A DNA stretch of 64,000 bases, from contig NZ_SOAW01000001.1 of assembly GCF_004364645.1 (NCBI RefSeq), forward strand, positions 2,046,001 through 2,110,000. The letters run 5' to 3'. Every line of letters starts with the position of its first letter. Position 1 is the stretch's first letter. Positions 8,856 to 17,935 of the stretch are shown one piece after another. The notes under the pieces were generated by a model, which worked only from the letters and a program-made list of their open reading frames with translations, had not been told where the DNA came from and did no database searches. Source of the stretch: Naumannella halotolerans. GTDB taxonomy: Bacteria > Actinomycetota > Actinomycetes > Propionibacteriales > Propionibacteriaceae. The position numbers and the translations under genes are program-made.

Positions 8856-9878
8856 TCAGTACTGCTCGGTCTCGACGTACTCGTTGTCGCTGCCGTCCTC
8901 GTCGTCGTAACGACCGATGGCGGTCAGCGGATCGAAACCAGGAGCGCTGTCCTTCAGCGACAGGCCCATCTCGGCCAGCTTCAGCTTCACCTCGTCGATC
9001 GACTTCGAGCCGAAGTTGCGGATGTCGAGCAGATCCTGCTCCGACCGCGACACCAACTCACCGACGGTGTGGATGCCTTCGCGCTTGAGGCAGTTGTAGG
9101 ACCGAACGGTCAGGTTCAGGTCCTCCACCGGCAGCGCGAGGTCGGCAGCCAGTTGCTCGTCGACCGGCGACGGGCCGATCTCGATGCCCTCGGCCTCGCT
9201 GTTCAGCTCATGTGCCAGACCGAAGAGCTCGACCAGGGTGCGACCGGCCGAGGCCACGGCATCGCGCGGGGTGATGGCCGGCTTGGTCTCGACGTCGACG
9301 ATCAGCTTGTCGAAGTCGGTGCGCTGTTCGACACGGGTGGCCTCGACCTTGTAGGTCACCTTCAGCACCGGCGAGTAGATCGAGTCGACCGGGATCCGGC
9401 CGATCTCGGTCTCGTACCCCTTGTTCTGGACGGCGGAGACGTAGCCACGGCCACGCTCGACGACCAGTTCCATCTCGAGGCGACCGGAGTCGTTCAAGGT
9501 GGCGATGTGCAGCTCCGGGTTGTGGATCTCCACACCGGCCGGCGGGGCGATGTCGGCAGCGGTGACGGCACCGGCACCGGACTTGCGCAGGTACATCACC
9601 ACCGGCTCGTCCTCCTCGGAGGAGACGACCAGCGACTTCAGGTTGAGGATGATCTCGGTGACGTCCTCGGTGACACCCTCGACCGTGGAGAACTCGTGCA
9701 GGTTCCCCTCGATCTTGATGCTGGTGATCGCTGCACCGGGGATCGACGACAGCAGGGTCCGACGCAAGGAGTTGCCGAGGGTGTAACCGAAGCCGGGCTC
9801 CAGCGGCTCGATCACGAAGCGCGAGCGGAACTCGTCGACCTTCTCCTCGCTCAGGGTGGGGCGCTGTGCAATCAGCAT
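8856..9878 (-). CDS. rpoA: DNA-directed RNA polymerase alpha subunit
   Basis: A 340-residue RpoA. The N-terminal dimerisation domain is clear ([39 protein letters not shown]) and the C-terminal helix-hairpin-helix domain, which binds UP elements and activators, is intact ([34 protein letters not shown]). An acidic tail follows. The start is supported by GGAAAGGAAAGAG just upstream. A 115-base spacer with two perfect hairpins separates it from rpsD, longer than expected inside this operon. Confidence 0.99.
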   Translation of the reverse strand: MLIAQRPTLSEEKVDEFRSRFVIEPLEPGFGYTLGNSLRRTLLSSIPGAAITSIKIEGNLHEFSTVEGVTEDVTEIILNLKSLVVSSEEDEPVVMYLRKSGAGAVTAADIAPPAGVEIHNPELHIATLNDSGRLEMELVVERGRGYVSAVQNKGYETEIGRIPVDSIYSPVLKVTYKVEATRVEQRTDFDKLIVDVETKPAITPRDAVASAGRTLVELFGLAHELNSEAEGIEIGPSPVDEQLAADLALPVEDLNLTVRSYNCLKREGIHTVGELVSRSEQDLLDIRNFGSKSIDEVKLKLAEMGLSLKDSAPGFDPLTAIGRYDDEDGSDNEYVETEQY

Positions 9879-9927
9879 GTGTTTCTCTTTCCTTTCCGCC
9901 GACCGCTATTTGACGGCGAATGGTTGG

Positions 9928-9952
9928 TCCTGTGCGGTGGCTCCGCACAGGA
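9928..9952 (-). other. Hairpin in the rpsD-rpoA spacer (second in transcript order)
   Basis: TCCTGTGCGG at 9928-9937 pairs with CCGCACAGGA at 9943-9952 (10 bp, 5-base loop). It lies between rpsD and rpoA and adjoins a second perfect hairpin. It could act as an attenuator, processing site or partial terminator. Confidence 0.65.
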
Positions 9953-9954
9953 AG

Positions 9955-9986
9955 CGCCGGTACGCCGCGGTTGCGGCGTACCGGCG
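9955..9986 (-). other. Hairpin directly after rpsD
   Basis: CGCCGGTACGCCGC at 9955-9968 pairs perfectly with the arm at 9973-9986 across GGTT (14 bp). It begins seven bases after the rpsD stop on the minus strand, where a terminator would be expected, although rpoA and rplQ follow in the same direction. Confidence 0.7.
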
Positions 9987-9993
9987 AGGAGGG

Positions 9994-10605
9994 TCAGCTC
10001 ACCTTCGAGTAGAGCTCGACGATCAGCTGCTCCTGGACGTCGACGGTGATCTGCTCACGCTTCGGCAGCGCATGCACCAAGATCATCATCGGATCGGTAC
10101 GGGCTTCCAGCCATCCCGGAACCTCGCGCTCACCGTGGGTCTCACGAGCGATCACCAGCGGGTGCAGGTCCTTCGACTTCTCCTTCACCGTGATCACGTC
10201 ATGCGGCGAGACCCGGTAGGAGGGGATGTTGACCTTCTTGCCGTTGACCTCGAAGTGGCCGTGGTTGACCAGCTGCCGGGCCTGCCGACGGGTGTTGGCG
10301 AAGCCGGCGCGGTAGACCACGTTGTCCAGCCGGGTCTCCAGGATCTGCAGCAGCAGATCACCGGTACGACCGGTGGCCCGGTTGGCCTCTTCGTAGTAGC
10401 GGCGGAACTGCTTCTCCAGCACGCCGTAGGCGTAGCGGGCCTTCTGCTTCTCCCGCATCTGGAGCAGGTACTCCGACTCCTTGGTGCGTCCGCGGCCGTG
10501 CATACCCGGGGGGTACGGACGGCGCTCGAAAGCCTTGTCGTTGCCCACCAGGTCGGTGCCGAGACGACGCGACTTCTTGGTCAATGGGCCGGTGTAACGA
10601 GCCAT
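9994..10605 (-). CDS. rpsD: 30S ribosomal protein uS4
   Basis: A 203-residue S4 (MARYTGPLTKKSRRLGTDL). It lacks the N-terminal zinc-binding cysteine cluster found in some S4 proteins, so it is the zinc-free form. The S4 RNA-binding domain is visible (RLDNVVYRAGFANTRRQARQ; HFEVNGKKVNIPSYRV). S4 binds 16S rRNA early in 30S assembly and in several bacteria represses its own operon. Sits between rpsK and rpoA as in most bacteria. Confidence 0.99.
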   Translation of the reverse strand: MARYTGPLTKKSRRLGTDLVGNDKAFERRPYPPGMHGRGRTKESEYLLQMREKQKARYAYGVLEKQFRRYYEEANRATGRTGDLLLQILETRLDNVVYRAGFANTRRQARQLVNHGHFEVNGKKVNIPSYRVSPHDVITVKEKSKDLHPLVIARETHGEREVPGWLEARTDPMMILVHALPKREQITVDVQEQLIVELYSKVS

Positions 10606-10633
10606 CTGTCAGTCCTTTCTTTCGTCTCGGTGA

Positions 10634-11038
10634 TCAGACCCGACGCCGCTTGGGCGGACGGGTGCCGTTGTGGGGAACCGGGGTCACGTCGGCGATCGCG
10701 CCGACCTCGAGGCCGACCGCACCGAGTGAGCGGATGGCGGTCTCGCGGCCCGAACCCGGGCCCTTGACGAAGACGTCGACCCGCTTCATGCCGTGCTCCA
10801 TGGCGCGTCGGCCGGCGGCCTCGGCAGCCATCTGGGCGGCATAGGGGGTGGACTTGCGGGAGCCCTTGAAGCCGACGGTGCCGGCGGAGGCCCAAGCGAT
10901 CACTGCCCCGGTCGGGTCGGTGATCGTGATGATCGTGTTGTTGAACGTGGACTTGATGTGGGCCTGGCCCGACACCACGTTCTTCTTCTCCTTGCGGCGC
11001 ACCTTCTTGGCGCCGCTGCTGCGTCCTGCAGTAGCCAT
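10634..11038 (-). CDS. rpsK: 30S ribosomal protein uS11
   Basis: A 134-residue S11 with a basic N-terminus ([14 protein letters not shown]) and the conserved core ([37 protein letters not shown]). It forms part of the 30S platform next to the Shine-Dalgarno helix. Gap of 12 bases to rpsM and 28 to rpsD, consistent with co-transcription. Confidence 0.99.
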   Translation of the reverse strand: MATAGRSSGAKKVRRKEKKNVVSGQAHIKSTFNNTIITITDPTGAVIAWASAGTVGFKGSRKSTPYAAQMAAEAAGRRAMEHGMKRVDVFVKGPGSGRETAIRSLGAVGLEVGAIADVTPVPHNGTRPPKRRRV

Positions 11039-11050
11039 CTAGGTGCGTCC

Positions 11051-11419
11051 TTACTTCTTCTTGCCGGCGACGGGCTTGCGCTTGCCCTTGCGCTGACGGG
11101 CGTTGGTACGGGTGCGCTGTCCGCGGACCGGCAGTCCGGAGCGGTGGCGACGTCCCTGGTAGGTGCCGATCTCGACCTTGCGGCGGATGTCGGCGGCGAT
11201 CTCGCGGCGCAGGTCGCCCTCGGTCTGGTAGTTCGCGTCGAGGTGGTCGCGCAGCGCGACGAGCTGCTCGTCGTTCAGCTCGTGGACGCGGAGGTCGCCG
11301 GAGATCCCGGTGGCCTTCAAGGTCTCCAGGGCGCGGGTACGTCCCACCCCGAAGATGTAGGTCAGTGCGACTTCCAGGCGCTTGTCACGCGGGAGGTCGA
11401 CACCAAGCAGGCGTGCCAT
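11051..11419 (-). CDS. rpsM: 30S ribosomal protein uS13
   Basis: A 122-residue S13 ([20 protein letters not shown]; helix-two-turn-helix region; basic tail [20 protein letters not shown]). The ATG at 11419 was chosen because [10 protein letters not shown] is the conserved N-terminus; a start five codons earlier is possible. It binds the 30S head and contacts the P-site tRNA. About 190 non-coding bases separate it from rpmJ. Confidence 0.99.
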   Translation of the reverse strand: MARLLGVDLPRDKRLEVALTYIFGVGRTRALETLKATGISGDLRVHELNDEQLVALRDHLDANYQTEGDLRREIAADIRRKVEIGTYQGRRHRSGLPVRGQRTRTNARQRKGKRKPVAGKKK

Positions 11420-11610
11420 ATGTGTCTCTTTCACTCATCGGAGGTGTCTGCGTGAAGCGTCCCGGTCTGGCTGCCGGGCCCCGGCCTCCGACCGGGGGTG
11501 TGCCCGCTGCTGCGGGTTGCATTCACGTTGGGTTATTCAGTTGTGGTCGGTCCTGACGGACCGTCTTGCGTGCGAGCCGGAACTGCGGCCCGGCCGCAGC
11601 TTCGGGCCTG
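11420..11610 (-). other. Structured spacer between rpmJ and rpsM
   Basis: This 191-base gap inside a normally compact operon contains several short inverted repeats, including CTGCGGC/GCCGCAG, GGTCC/GGACC and CCCGC/GCGGG. No coding capacity is evident. It could hold an internal promoter or a leader for rpsM-rplQ; no convincing promoter pair was identified. Confidence 0.45.
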
Positions 11611-11724
11611 TCAGCCCTGGCGCTGCTTGTGGCGCGGGTTCTCGCAGATCACCATCACGCGACCGTGCCGGCGAATCACCTTGCACTTGTCGCAGATCTT
11701 CTTCACGCTCGGCTGAACCTTCAT
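11611..11724 (-). CDS. rpmJ: 50S ribosomal protein bL36
   Basis: A 37-residue protein translated directly from the minus strand: [20 protein letters not shown] then a C-terminal half ending NPRHKQRQG. The zinc ligands Cys11, Cys14, Cys27 and His32 are all present, so this is the zinc-containing (C+) form. It lies between infA and rpsM, the usual position. Confidence 0.98.
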   Translation of the reverse strand: MKVQPSVKKICDKCKVIRRHGRVMVICENPRHKQRQG

Positions 11725-11794
11725 CGAGCTCTCTTTTCGATCTGTGGGGTCGGTACGGACGACCGGCCCCTCATGGTTGAATCTTCGATCCCGG

Positions 11795-12016
11795 TCACCG
11801 GTGCCGGTAGACGATGCGACCGCGGGTCAGGTCGTAGGCGGAAACTTCGACAACCACCCGGTCCGAGGGAAGGATTCGGATGTAGTGCTGGCGCATCTTG
11901 CCACTGATGTGTGCAAGCACCTTGTGACCATTGGACAGCTCGACGCGGAACATCGCGTTGGGCAGTGCTTCGATCACAGTTCCCTCGAGCTCGAGGGCGC
12001 CTTCCTTCTTTGCCAT
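11795..12016 (-). CDS. infA: Translation initiation factor IF-1
   Basis: A 73-residue OB-fold protein with the classic IF-1 sequence ([40 protein letters not shown]; ending GRIVYRHR). It occupies the 30S A site during initiation. First gene of the infA-rpmJ-rpsM-rpsK-rpsD-rpoA-rplQ block. In most actinobacteria map lies upstream; here map is 21.5 kb away and unrelated genes intervene. Confidence 0.99.
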   Translation of the reverse strand: MAKKEGALELEGTVIEALPNAMFRVELSNGHKVLAHISGKMRQHYIRILPSDRVVVEVSAYDLTRGRIVYRHR

Positions 12017-12089
12017 CGTTTCCTAAACTGTTCCTGCTCGGAACTCCTGTTTGCGGACATGCGGTACCGACATGGGTAACCGACGGAAA

Positions 12090-12119
12090 ATACTAGCCCG
12101 CGCCGCGGGACTTCCCCAA
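12090..12119 (-). promoter_or_regulatory. Promoter for the infA-rplQ block
   Basis: On the minus strand TTGGGG (12119-12114), an 18-base spacer and TAGTAT (12095-12090) form a sigma-70-like promoter about 75 bases before infA. The same architecture is seen before the resuscitation-promoting factor gene. Confidence 0.6.
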
Positions 12120-12254
12120 ATCGGCTCCTTCTGGCCAGTACTGCCTGCAACGCCGTCTCCTGTCCCGGTATTCCCCCGCACCGACGAGCCGGGTCTCGCA
12201 ACTGCGGTTACGGCCGGCGGGCTGCGGCGCCCGACAACGGGATAGCCTCGGCGC

Positions 12255-13265
12255 GTGGACGGAACCGAGGCCGACCTGCCGCTGGCCTACCGCTCGTTCG
12301 CCCGGCAGGCCGGCGGGTACTGCCCGGAGTACGAACGACTGGCGCTGGGCGTCGCCGACGATGCGGAGCTCCTCAGGCGCCTGAGCGACCTTCCGCAGTC
12401 CCAGCGACAACCCAATCTGCTGTTCGGCGTCACGCGGCTGCTGGGCGGCCCGGTCGAGAACTGGCCCGATTTCCGGAGCTGGGTGCTGGCGCACTGGTGG
12501 CAGGTCCACCGGGAATTGTTGCGCCGCTCGACCCAGACCAATGAGGCCGGCCGCTGCGCCACCTTGTTGCCCTACCTGCCGCTCGATCGGCCACTGGCGC
12601 TGCTGGAGCTCGGCTGCTCGGCCGGGCTCTGCCTGCACCCCGACCGGTACGGCTACCGCTACACCGGCACCGACCGGAGCACTGCGCCGGTGCTGCTGGC
12701 CGGCGAGCAGGAGCCCTTGTTGGACTGCCGGCTCGGTGTCGGCATCACGCCCCCTGCCGGGCTCCCCCAGATCGCCTGGCGCGCCGGCCTCGACCTCAAC
12801 CCGCTCGACTTGAGACGGCCCGACAACCGTGCCTGGTTGCGGGCTCTGGTCTGGCCCGGCCAGCCGATCCGGGAGGCGCGACTCGATGCAGCCATGGCGG
12901 TCGCGACAGCCGATCCGCCGCGGCTGTTCACCGGAGATCTGGTCGACGACCTGCCGACACTGTTGGACGACGTACCTGCCGGGGTGACACCGGTGATCTT
13001 CCACAGCGCCGTGCTGGCCTACGTCACCGATCCGCAACTGCGGGCCCACTTCGTCGGTCAGGCCCTGTGGGCGGTCGAACACCGTGGTGCGGTGTGGATC
13101 GCCAACGAGGCACCGACGGTCCTCGGCCCTCAGCTGATTCCCGACCATGGCAGTCGGGCCCGTCTGCTCGACGCTGCCGAGGGTCGCTTCCTGCTCACCG
13201 TGAACGGCGAACCACGCGCCTGGGCAGGCCCCCACGGCCAGAGTCTCGACCGGTTGGATCACTGA
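12255..13265 (+). CDS. DUF2332 family protein
   Basis: A 336-residue cytoplasmic protein of the DUF2332 family, common in actinobacteria. Recognisable features are FARQAGGYCPEYERLALGVA, the glycine-rich LLELGCSAGLCLHPDRYGYR (Rossmann-like, reminiscent of an SAM-binding loop) and VIFHSAVLAYVTD. The LELGCSAG pattern suggests a methyltransferase-like fold, but no activity is known. It starts with GTG and is divergent from infA, so its promoter lies in the shared 238-base intergenic region. Confidence 0.8.
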   Translation: MDGTEADLPLAYRSFARQAGGYCPEYERLALGVADDAELLRRLSDLPQSQRQPNLLFGVTRLLGGPVENWPDFRSWVLAHWWQVHRELLRRSTQTNEAGRCATLLPYLPLDRPLALLELGCSAGLCLHPDRYGYRYTGTDRSTAPVLLAGEQEPLLDCRLGVGITPPAGLPQIAWRAGLDLNPLDLRRPDNRAWLRALVWPGQPIREARLDAAMAVATADPPRLFTGDLVDDLPTLLDDVPAGVTPVIFHSAVLAYVTDPQLRAHFVGQALWAVEHRGAVWIANEAPTVLGPQLIPDHGSRARLLDAAEGRFLLTVNGEPRAWAGPHGQSLDRLDH

Positions 13266-13380
13266 CCCGGCGAGTTCACCGTGGATCGATGATCAGAACC
13301 TCCGGCATCGGGACCAAGCTCGCCACCCTCTTGCGCGCGGCGGGCCGGGGCTCCGATCCGACCGACCGGGCCGTAACGGT

Positions 13381-14121
13381 TCAGCGTCCGCTGAGCTCGG
13401 TACCCAGTCCGGACAGCGCCTCGGCATCGGAGCCCTCGTCGTCGTTCACGATCACCAACATCACCCGGTCACCGTTCACCGCCACCACCTCCGACCACCG
13501 GTCACCACCGGCGTAGTCACGGTGTCCGCCGTACCATCCGTCACCGGTGGCCACCTCCTCGGCCGACGGCATGCCGTCACTGCTGGGACAGCTCTCCAGC
13601 ACGTCGAGATAGGTCTTGTAGTAGTCCTCGGCCTCCTGCTCGCCGGCGAACTGCAACAACAAGCCATTGCCGGGCCGTCCCCGATCGTCGACATAGGTGG
13701 CGGCGAGAGCGAACTCGGGATCGGGCCATCCGCCGCCGGTGTTCGCCTCACAGGTCGGCACTGCCTCGTACCCGGCCTGGGTGCTCTCGACCTCATGGGT
13801 CCAGGTTCCGTTCGGGTTGTACTCGCTCTCTGCCGGCTCGCGGAACTGTGCCGAGAACCCGAGCACCTGCTGCGGCAGGTCCTCGGAGGTGAGCGGCCCG
13901 GCGGACACCGCGGCCGGTGTGGCCTCCCTCGGCGGCGCCTCCCGCGGGCTGGACTCCGGAGGCAGGGTCTCCCCCGGTGGCAGCGGCGCGACCGAGACCT
14001 CTCGCTCCGACGGCGAGGGCTCGACCGCCGCCGGCGGCGGCGACGCGGTGCAGCCCGCGGCCGTCGTCACAGCCAACCCCAGCAGCAGACGAGACGCCAG
14101 CGGCAAACCCGGCACACGCAT
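13381..14121 (-). CDS. Hypothetical lipoprotein
   Basis: A 246-residue exported lipoprotein with signal peptide and lipobox-like VTTAAGC, then a Pro/Ser/Glu-rich linker and a compact domain (about 85-245) with two cysteines (VPTCEAN and LESCPSSDG) that may form a disulphide. It weakly recalls the extracellular sensor domain of PknH-type kinases, but this is not firm. ATG 14121 has GAGGTGA upstream; an alternative ATG at 14136 overlaps the stop of the upstream peptidase gene (ATGA), so the two genes are translationally coupled and probably work together at the cell surface. Confidence 0.7.
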   Translation of the reverse strand: MRVPGLPLASRLLLGLAVTTAAGCTASPPPAAVEPSPSEREVSVAPLPPGETLPPESSPREAPPREATPAAVSAGPLTSEDLPQQVLGFSAQFREPAESEYNPNGTWTHEVESTQAGYEAVPTCEANTGGGWPDPEFALAATYVDDRGRPGNGLLLQFAGEQEAEDYYKTYLDVLESCPSSDGMPSAEEVATGDGWYGGHRDYAGGDRWSEVVAVNGDRVMLVIVNDDEGSDAEALSGLGTELSGR

Positions 14122-14132
14122 CCGATCACCTC

Positions 14133-15830
14133 TCATCGCTCGAAGTGCTGCCAGTCACGACCGGTGGTCCACCGGCCACCCCAGAAGTAGCCACGGTCCT
14201 CCAGTGCATCGGTCAAAGGGCTGGAGCTGACCAACATCGCCGGATGGGTCACCTTCCGGTTCAACCCGGCATTGCCCACGTACTTGCGTCCGTTGCTGGG
14301 CAGCCAGCGCCCCTGGGAGTCGCGGAACGGGTTCTGCACCGTGTTCACGTCGATGGCGGTGCCGTAGGAGTGGGGTGACATCGACTGCGGGTTGCCGGTC
14401 ACATGGCGGCAGTTGAAGGCCGAGGTGTTGTTGGCCGCCATCATCGGTTCGTCATCGGCGCGCCACTTGTCGGGATTGTCCATCCGGGCGATCGGGTAGC
14501 GGTTGTCCAATGCGATCTGGAAGGCATCGACGACCGCGCCGACGGTGTCCTCGCGGACGATGATCATCCCCCGTTTCAGATCACCGTCGAAATTGAGGTA
14601 GTTCATCTCGATGGTCCGCAACCGGCTGAGACCGACCGGGCAACCGCTCGACTTCATCGTGTACTTGACCTCGCTGCTGCGTGTCCGGTGCACCGACTCG
14701 TTCAGTCGGTACCGGGAGCGGGACTTGTCGCTCGACTTGGTCCAAACGATGCTGCCGTTCTGGAAGTTCTGCTCGCAGCTCGAACGGCCGCATTTCTCCA
14801 TCCCGGTCGGGTAGGCAAGGTTGCCGTTCTCCGAGCCTTCCCGGGCCCAGAGCCGGGCGATCGAACCCCAAGTCGGCCACGCTCCCGATTTCTGGCTCCA
14901 GTGCATCGACCCGCCTTGGAACTTCTGGTAGCAGCCTCCGTTCCGCAGCCCGCACTTCTCGGCGCTGATCGGGTAGCCCAGACGCCCTCGTTCCCACTTC
15001 ATCTTGCTCCACCGCGAGTACATCGAACCCCAGACCGGTTGCGCCCCCGACTTCTGGCTCCAGTAGATCGAGCCACCCTGGAACCGCTGATAGCAGCCAC
15101 CATCGCGCAAACCGCACTTCTCAGAACCGGTCGGATAGCCCAGGCGGCCCCGTTCCCACTTCAGGTCACTCCACCGCGCATACATCGAACCCCAGATCGG
15201 ATATGCCCCCGACTTCTGGCTCCAGTAGATCGAGCCACCCTGGAACCGCTGATAGCAGCCACCATCGCGCAAACCGCACTTCTCAGAGTCCGTCGGATAG
15301 CCGAGGCGCCCGTGCTCGGACTTCAGCTCGCGCCAGCGTGACTGGATCGAACCCCAGATCGGGTCTGCACCGGTCTTCTTGGTCCAATAGATCGAGCCAC
15401 TCCGGAAACGTTGATAACAACCGCCGTCACGCAACCCGCAGATGGTCGATCCGACGCGGGCTCCCAACCGCCCCTTGTCCCCGCCCAGTCTGGCGTGGCG
15501 TTCCCGGATCGCCTTCTCCGCGGCAGATTCGGCCTCGGCCTTGCGGGCAGCTGTCGGAGCCGAGGCGGTTGGCGAGGCAGAGACCGAGGGTGTCTGCTCG
15601 GCCGTCGGCGACGAGGGGGTGCTGACGGGTACGGAGGCAGTGGCCGTCGCACTCGGGGTGGCCGACGACGGCGTACCTGCCGAGGTCGTCGCGCTCGGCA
15701 CCGGGGTGGGCGACACCGATGGCGTGGGGCTGACGGGGGGCGACGGTGTCGGCGACGGCGCCGCCTGCGCCCAGCCCACCCCCATCACCAGAAAGCACAT
15801 CGTCAGACCCGCTACCAGACTTCGCCGCAT
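14133..15830 (-). CDS. Secreted LGFP-repeat protein with C-terminal M15 (VanY/DacB-like) peptidase domain
   Basis: A 565-residue exported protein. After the signal peptide (MRRSLVAGLTMCFLVMGVGW) comes a Pro/Ser/Thr linker, then five 54-residue LGFP-type repeats (RLGYPT.SEKCGLRDGGCYQ, GSIYWSQKSGA.PIWGS), which bind the actinobacterial cell envelope, and finally an M15 metallopeptidase domain with zinc-site motifs SPHSYGTAIDVN and DWQHFER. M15 enzymes cut D-Ala-D-Ala or L-Ala-D-Glu bonds in peptidoglycan peptides, so it is probably a wall-remodelling carboxypeptidase or endopeptidase. The ATG at 15830 has GGAGCGAGG upstream; earlier in-frame starts (15860, 15911) lack this. It is coupled to the lipoprotein gene downstream. 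Confidence 0.88.
   Translation of the reverse strand: MRRSLVAGLTMCFLVMGVGWAQAAPSPTPSPPVSPTPSVSPTPVPSATTSAGTPSSATPSATATASVPVSTPSSPTAEQTPSVSASPTASAPTAARKAEAESAAEKAIRERHARLGGDKGRLGARVGSTICGLRDGGCYQRFRSGSIYWTKKTGADPIWGSIQSRWRELKSEHGRLGYPTDSEKCGLRDGGCYQRFQGGSIYWSQKSGAYPIWGSMYARWSDLKWERGRLGYPTGSEKCGLRDGGCYQRFQGGSIYWSQKSGAQPVWGSMYSRWSKMKWERGRLGYPISAEKCGLRNGGCYQKFQGGSMHWSQKSGAWPTWGSIARLWAREGSENGNLAYPTGMEKCGRSSCEQNFQNGSIVWTKSSDKSRSRYRLNESVHRTRSSEVKYTMKSSGCPVGLSRLRTIEMNYLNFDGDLKRGMIIVREDTVGAVVDAFQIALDNRYPIARMDNPDKWRADDEPMMAANNTSAFNCRHVTGNPQSMSPHSYGTAIDVNTVQNPFRDSQGRWLPSNGRKYVGNAGLNRKVTHPAMLVSSSPLTDALEDRGYFWGGRWTTGRDWQHFER
14780..15430 (-). repeat. Near-identical 162-bp tandem repeats encoding LGFP modules
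   Basis: The motif GACTTCTGGCTCCAG recurs with a 162-bp period (for example at 15049 and 15211, with GATTTCTGGC at 14887). The two central units share more than 70 consecutive identical bases, which points to recent duplication or gene conversion. Confidence 0.85.
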
Positions 15831-16109
15831 CGCGTACCTCGCTCCTGTCGTCCGGCGCATCCCCGCGCCGGTGACAGTATCGATGCCGGCTCGGCCCGAG
15901 AAGTTCGCCATTCGCTCCGAAATCTCGAAAACTGCCGCTTTCCGATGCCGCGGGCCGGGCGACAGCTCGGGTCACGAATCGACTGGTGAGGGCGACCTGG
16001 TGCTGTCCGGCGGGCAGACGCCACGAGCGGCCGCCACCCGGGACGACCGCTCGCTCGACGGACCATCATCTCCCTCACCGACACTCCTGCCAGTGCATGG
16101 ATCAGTTGA

Positions 16110-16997
16110 TCATTTGACCGCACCCATGGCCAGGCCGGCGACCAGGCGCTTCTGCGCGACCCAGCCGGCGATGATCACCGGGATGATGGCGATTGTGATC
16201 GCGGCGCTCAGCACCGCCAGGAACTGCCCGCGCCCGTCCACGAAGGACCCGAGGAAGGGCGGGGTGGTCATTGCCGTGACCGAGGTCAGCAACAGGGCCA
16301 GGAAGTACTCGTTCCAAGCGAAGATGAAGCAGATCAGCGCAGCCGCCGCCGCTCCGGGAGCGACGATCGGGAAGGCAATCCGCCACAGTTCCTTCCAGTA
16401 GCTGGCGCCGTCGACATGGGCCGCCTCGACGATCGCCGCCGGCACCTCGTCGAAGAACGAACGCATCATCCAGATCGCCAGCGGCAGGTTCATTCCGACG
16501 TAGAGCACCCCGAGCACGGTCAGGTTGTCCAGCAGGCCGAGCTCCCGCAGGAGCAGGAAGATCGGGATGATCACCGCGGCGAACGGCATGAACCGGGTGG
16601 AGATCACGAAGAACAGTGCATCGGTCCAGCGCCGCACCTTGCGTACCGACAAGGCATAGGCCGCGGGGATCGCCAGCGCCATCACCACCACGGTGGACAG
16701 CACCGCCACGGCGGCGGAGTTGAGCAGGTACAACCCCATTCCTCGCCGGAACACCTCGGCGTACTGCTCGAAGCTGAGCGGGGTGAAGATCAACGGCGTC
16801 GCCGACGCCGCCGCGGCCTCGGACTTGAAGGAGGTGAAGATCGTCCAGCCGACCGGGAAGAAGAAAAACAGCACCAGCAACCAGGTGAGCACGGTCAGCG
16901 CGAGACCACCGATCCTGAATCCGCCCTTGCGCCCGGTGCGGGCAGTCGAAGCAGACGACATCTCGTTGGTCCTGGTGGGTTCGGCGACAGCGGTCAT
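16110..16997 (-). CDS. Sugar/polyol ABC transporter permease (MalG type)
   Basis: A 295-residue inner-membrane permease with six predicted helices and the EAA loop (EAAHVDGASYWKELWRIAFP) that docks the ATPase. It pairs with the permease encoded just upstream (overlap of four bases). Resembles permeases of the sorbitol/mannitol carbohydrate-uptake type-1 branch. No ATPase gene is adjacent, so the system probably uses a shared MsiK-like ATPase encoded elsewhere, as is common in actinobacteria. Confidence 0.92.
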   Translation of the reverse strand: MTAVAEPTRTNEMSSASTARTGRKGGFRIGGLALTVLTWLLVLFFFFPVGWTIFTSFKSEAAAASATPLIFTPLSFEQYAEVFRRGMGLYLLNSAAVAVLSTVVVMALAIPAAYALSVRKVRRWTDALFFVISTRFMPFAAVIIPIFLLLRELGLLDNLTVLGVLYVGMNLPLAIWMMRSFFDEVPAAIVEAAHVDGASYWKELWRIAFPIVAPGAAAAALICFIFAWNEYFLALLLTSVTAMTTPPFLGSFVDGRGQFLAVLSAAITIAIIPVIIAGWVAQKRLVAGLAMGAVK

Positions 16998-17935
16998 CGG
17001 CCCTCCTCCTCGGTGAAGACACGGAAGACCTTCCGCAGCGCGAAGGTCGCAATGACGATGATCAGGACGACGGTGACCACACCGTAGGCGGCGGCTTCAC
17101 CGACCTGCTGACCGATGAAGGCACGCTCGTAGAGCAGGTACGGCAGAGTCTTCGTACCACCGGCACCCTTGGTGATGATGTTCACCGGGTCGAACAACTG
17201 CAGCATCAGGATCGTGCCCAGCAGCACCGCCAGCTCTGCATAGGTACGCAGATGCGGCAGGGTCATGAAGAAGAACTTGCGGAACGCCCCGGCCCCGTCG
17301 ACATCGGCGGCCTCCAGCACCTCCCGGTCCTGCGATTGCAGACCGGCGAGCAACAGCAACATGAAGAACGGCGTGTACTGCCAGATCATCACGATCATCA
17401 CGCTGAACACCGGATGGTCGGTGTTCCATGCCACCGGGGGGATCCCGAACAGGCCGATGAACCAGTTGACGATGCCACCCTCGGAATTGAACAGCGACCA
17501 CTTGAAAACCAACGAGGCCGCCGCCGGCATGACCAGGAACGGGGTGATCATCAGGGTTCGCGCCACCGGCCGACCGAAGAACTCGCGGTTCAGCAGCAGC
17601 GCCATCACCAGCCCGAGCAGCAGTGAGACGATCACCGATCCGCCGACGATCTTGATCGTCGCCCAGACCGACGGCAGGAAGTAGCCATTGGTGAAGACCG
17701 CGACGTAGTTGCTCAGCCCGGCGAAACCCCGGATGTCGGGCCGGGAGAGGTTCCATTGCTGCAAGGAGTAGTAGATCGTCACCAGGAACGGGATCTGGGT
17801 GATCAGGATCAACGCCACCAGCGAGGGGGCGAGCAGCTTGCGTGCGAATCGCCGCGAGGCCTCGACCTCGGTATGGCGGGACTCATTCGTCGACGGCCGG
17901 GAATCCGGCCGTTGATCAACCTCGGTCGCTGTCAC
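16994..17935 (-). CDS. Sugar/polyol ABC transporter permease (MalF type)
   Basis: A 313-residue membrane protein, about six helices, with the EAA motif EAADVDGAGAFRKFFFMTLP. Its 3' end overlaps the MalG-type gene and its 5' end overlaps the stop of the binding-protein gene by four bases, so all three are translationally coupled. Sequence features are those of the polyol/sorbitol-mannitol import branch; the substrate is inferred only. Confidence 0.92.
   Translation of the reverse strand: MTATEVDQRPDSRPSTNESRHTEVEASRRFARKLLAPSLVALILITQIPFLVTIYYSLQQWNLSRPDIRGFAGLSNYVAVFTNGYFLPSVWATIKIVGGSVIVSLLLGLVMALLLNREFFGRPVARTLMITPFLVMPAAASLVFKWSLFNSEGGIVNWFIGLFGIPPVAWNTDHPVFSVMIVMIWQYTPFFMLLLLAGLQSQDREVLEAADVDGAGAFRKFFFMTLPHLRTYAELAVLLGTILMLQLFDPVNIITKGAGGTKTLPYLLYERAFIGQQVGEAAAYGVVTVVLIIVIATFALRKVFRVFTEEEGR

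Noticed and set aside
7097-9088. Plus-strand frame of 663 codons across the MFS gene end, rplQ and part of rpoA
   Set aside because: Overlaps three well-supported genes and crosses a strong terminator; composition is typical of a GC shadow.
14780-15430. 162-bp repeats as a non-coding satellite or mobile element
   Set aside because: They are in frame with LGFP protein repeats of 54 residues and have no flanking duplications.
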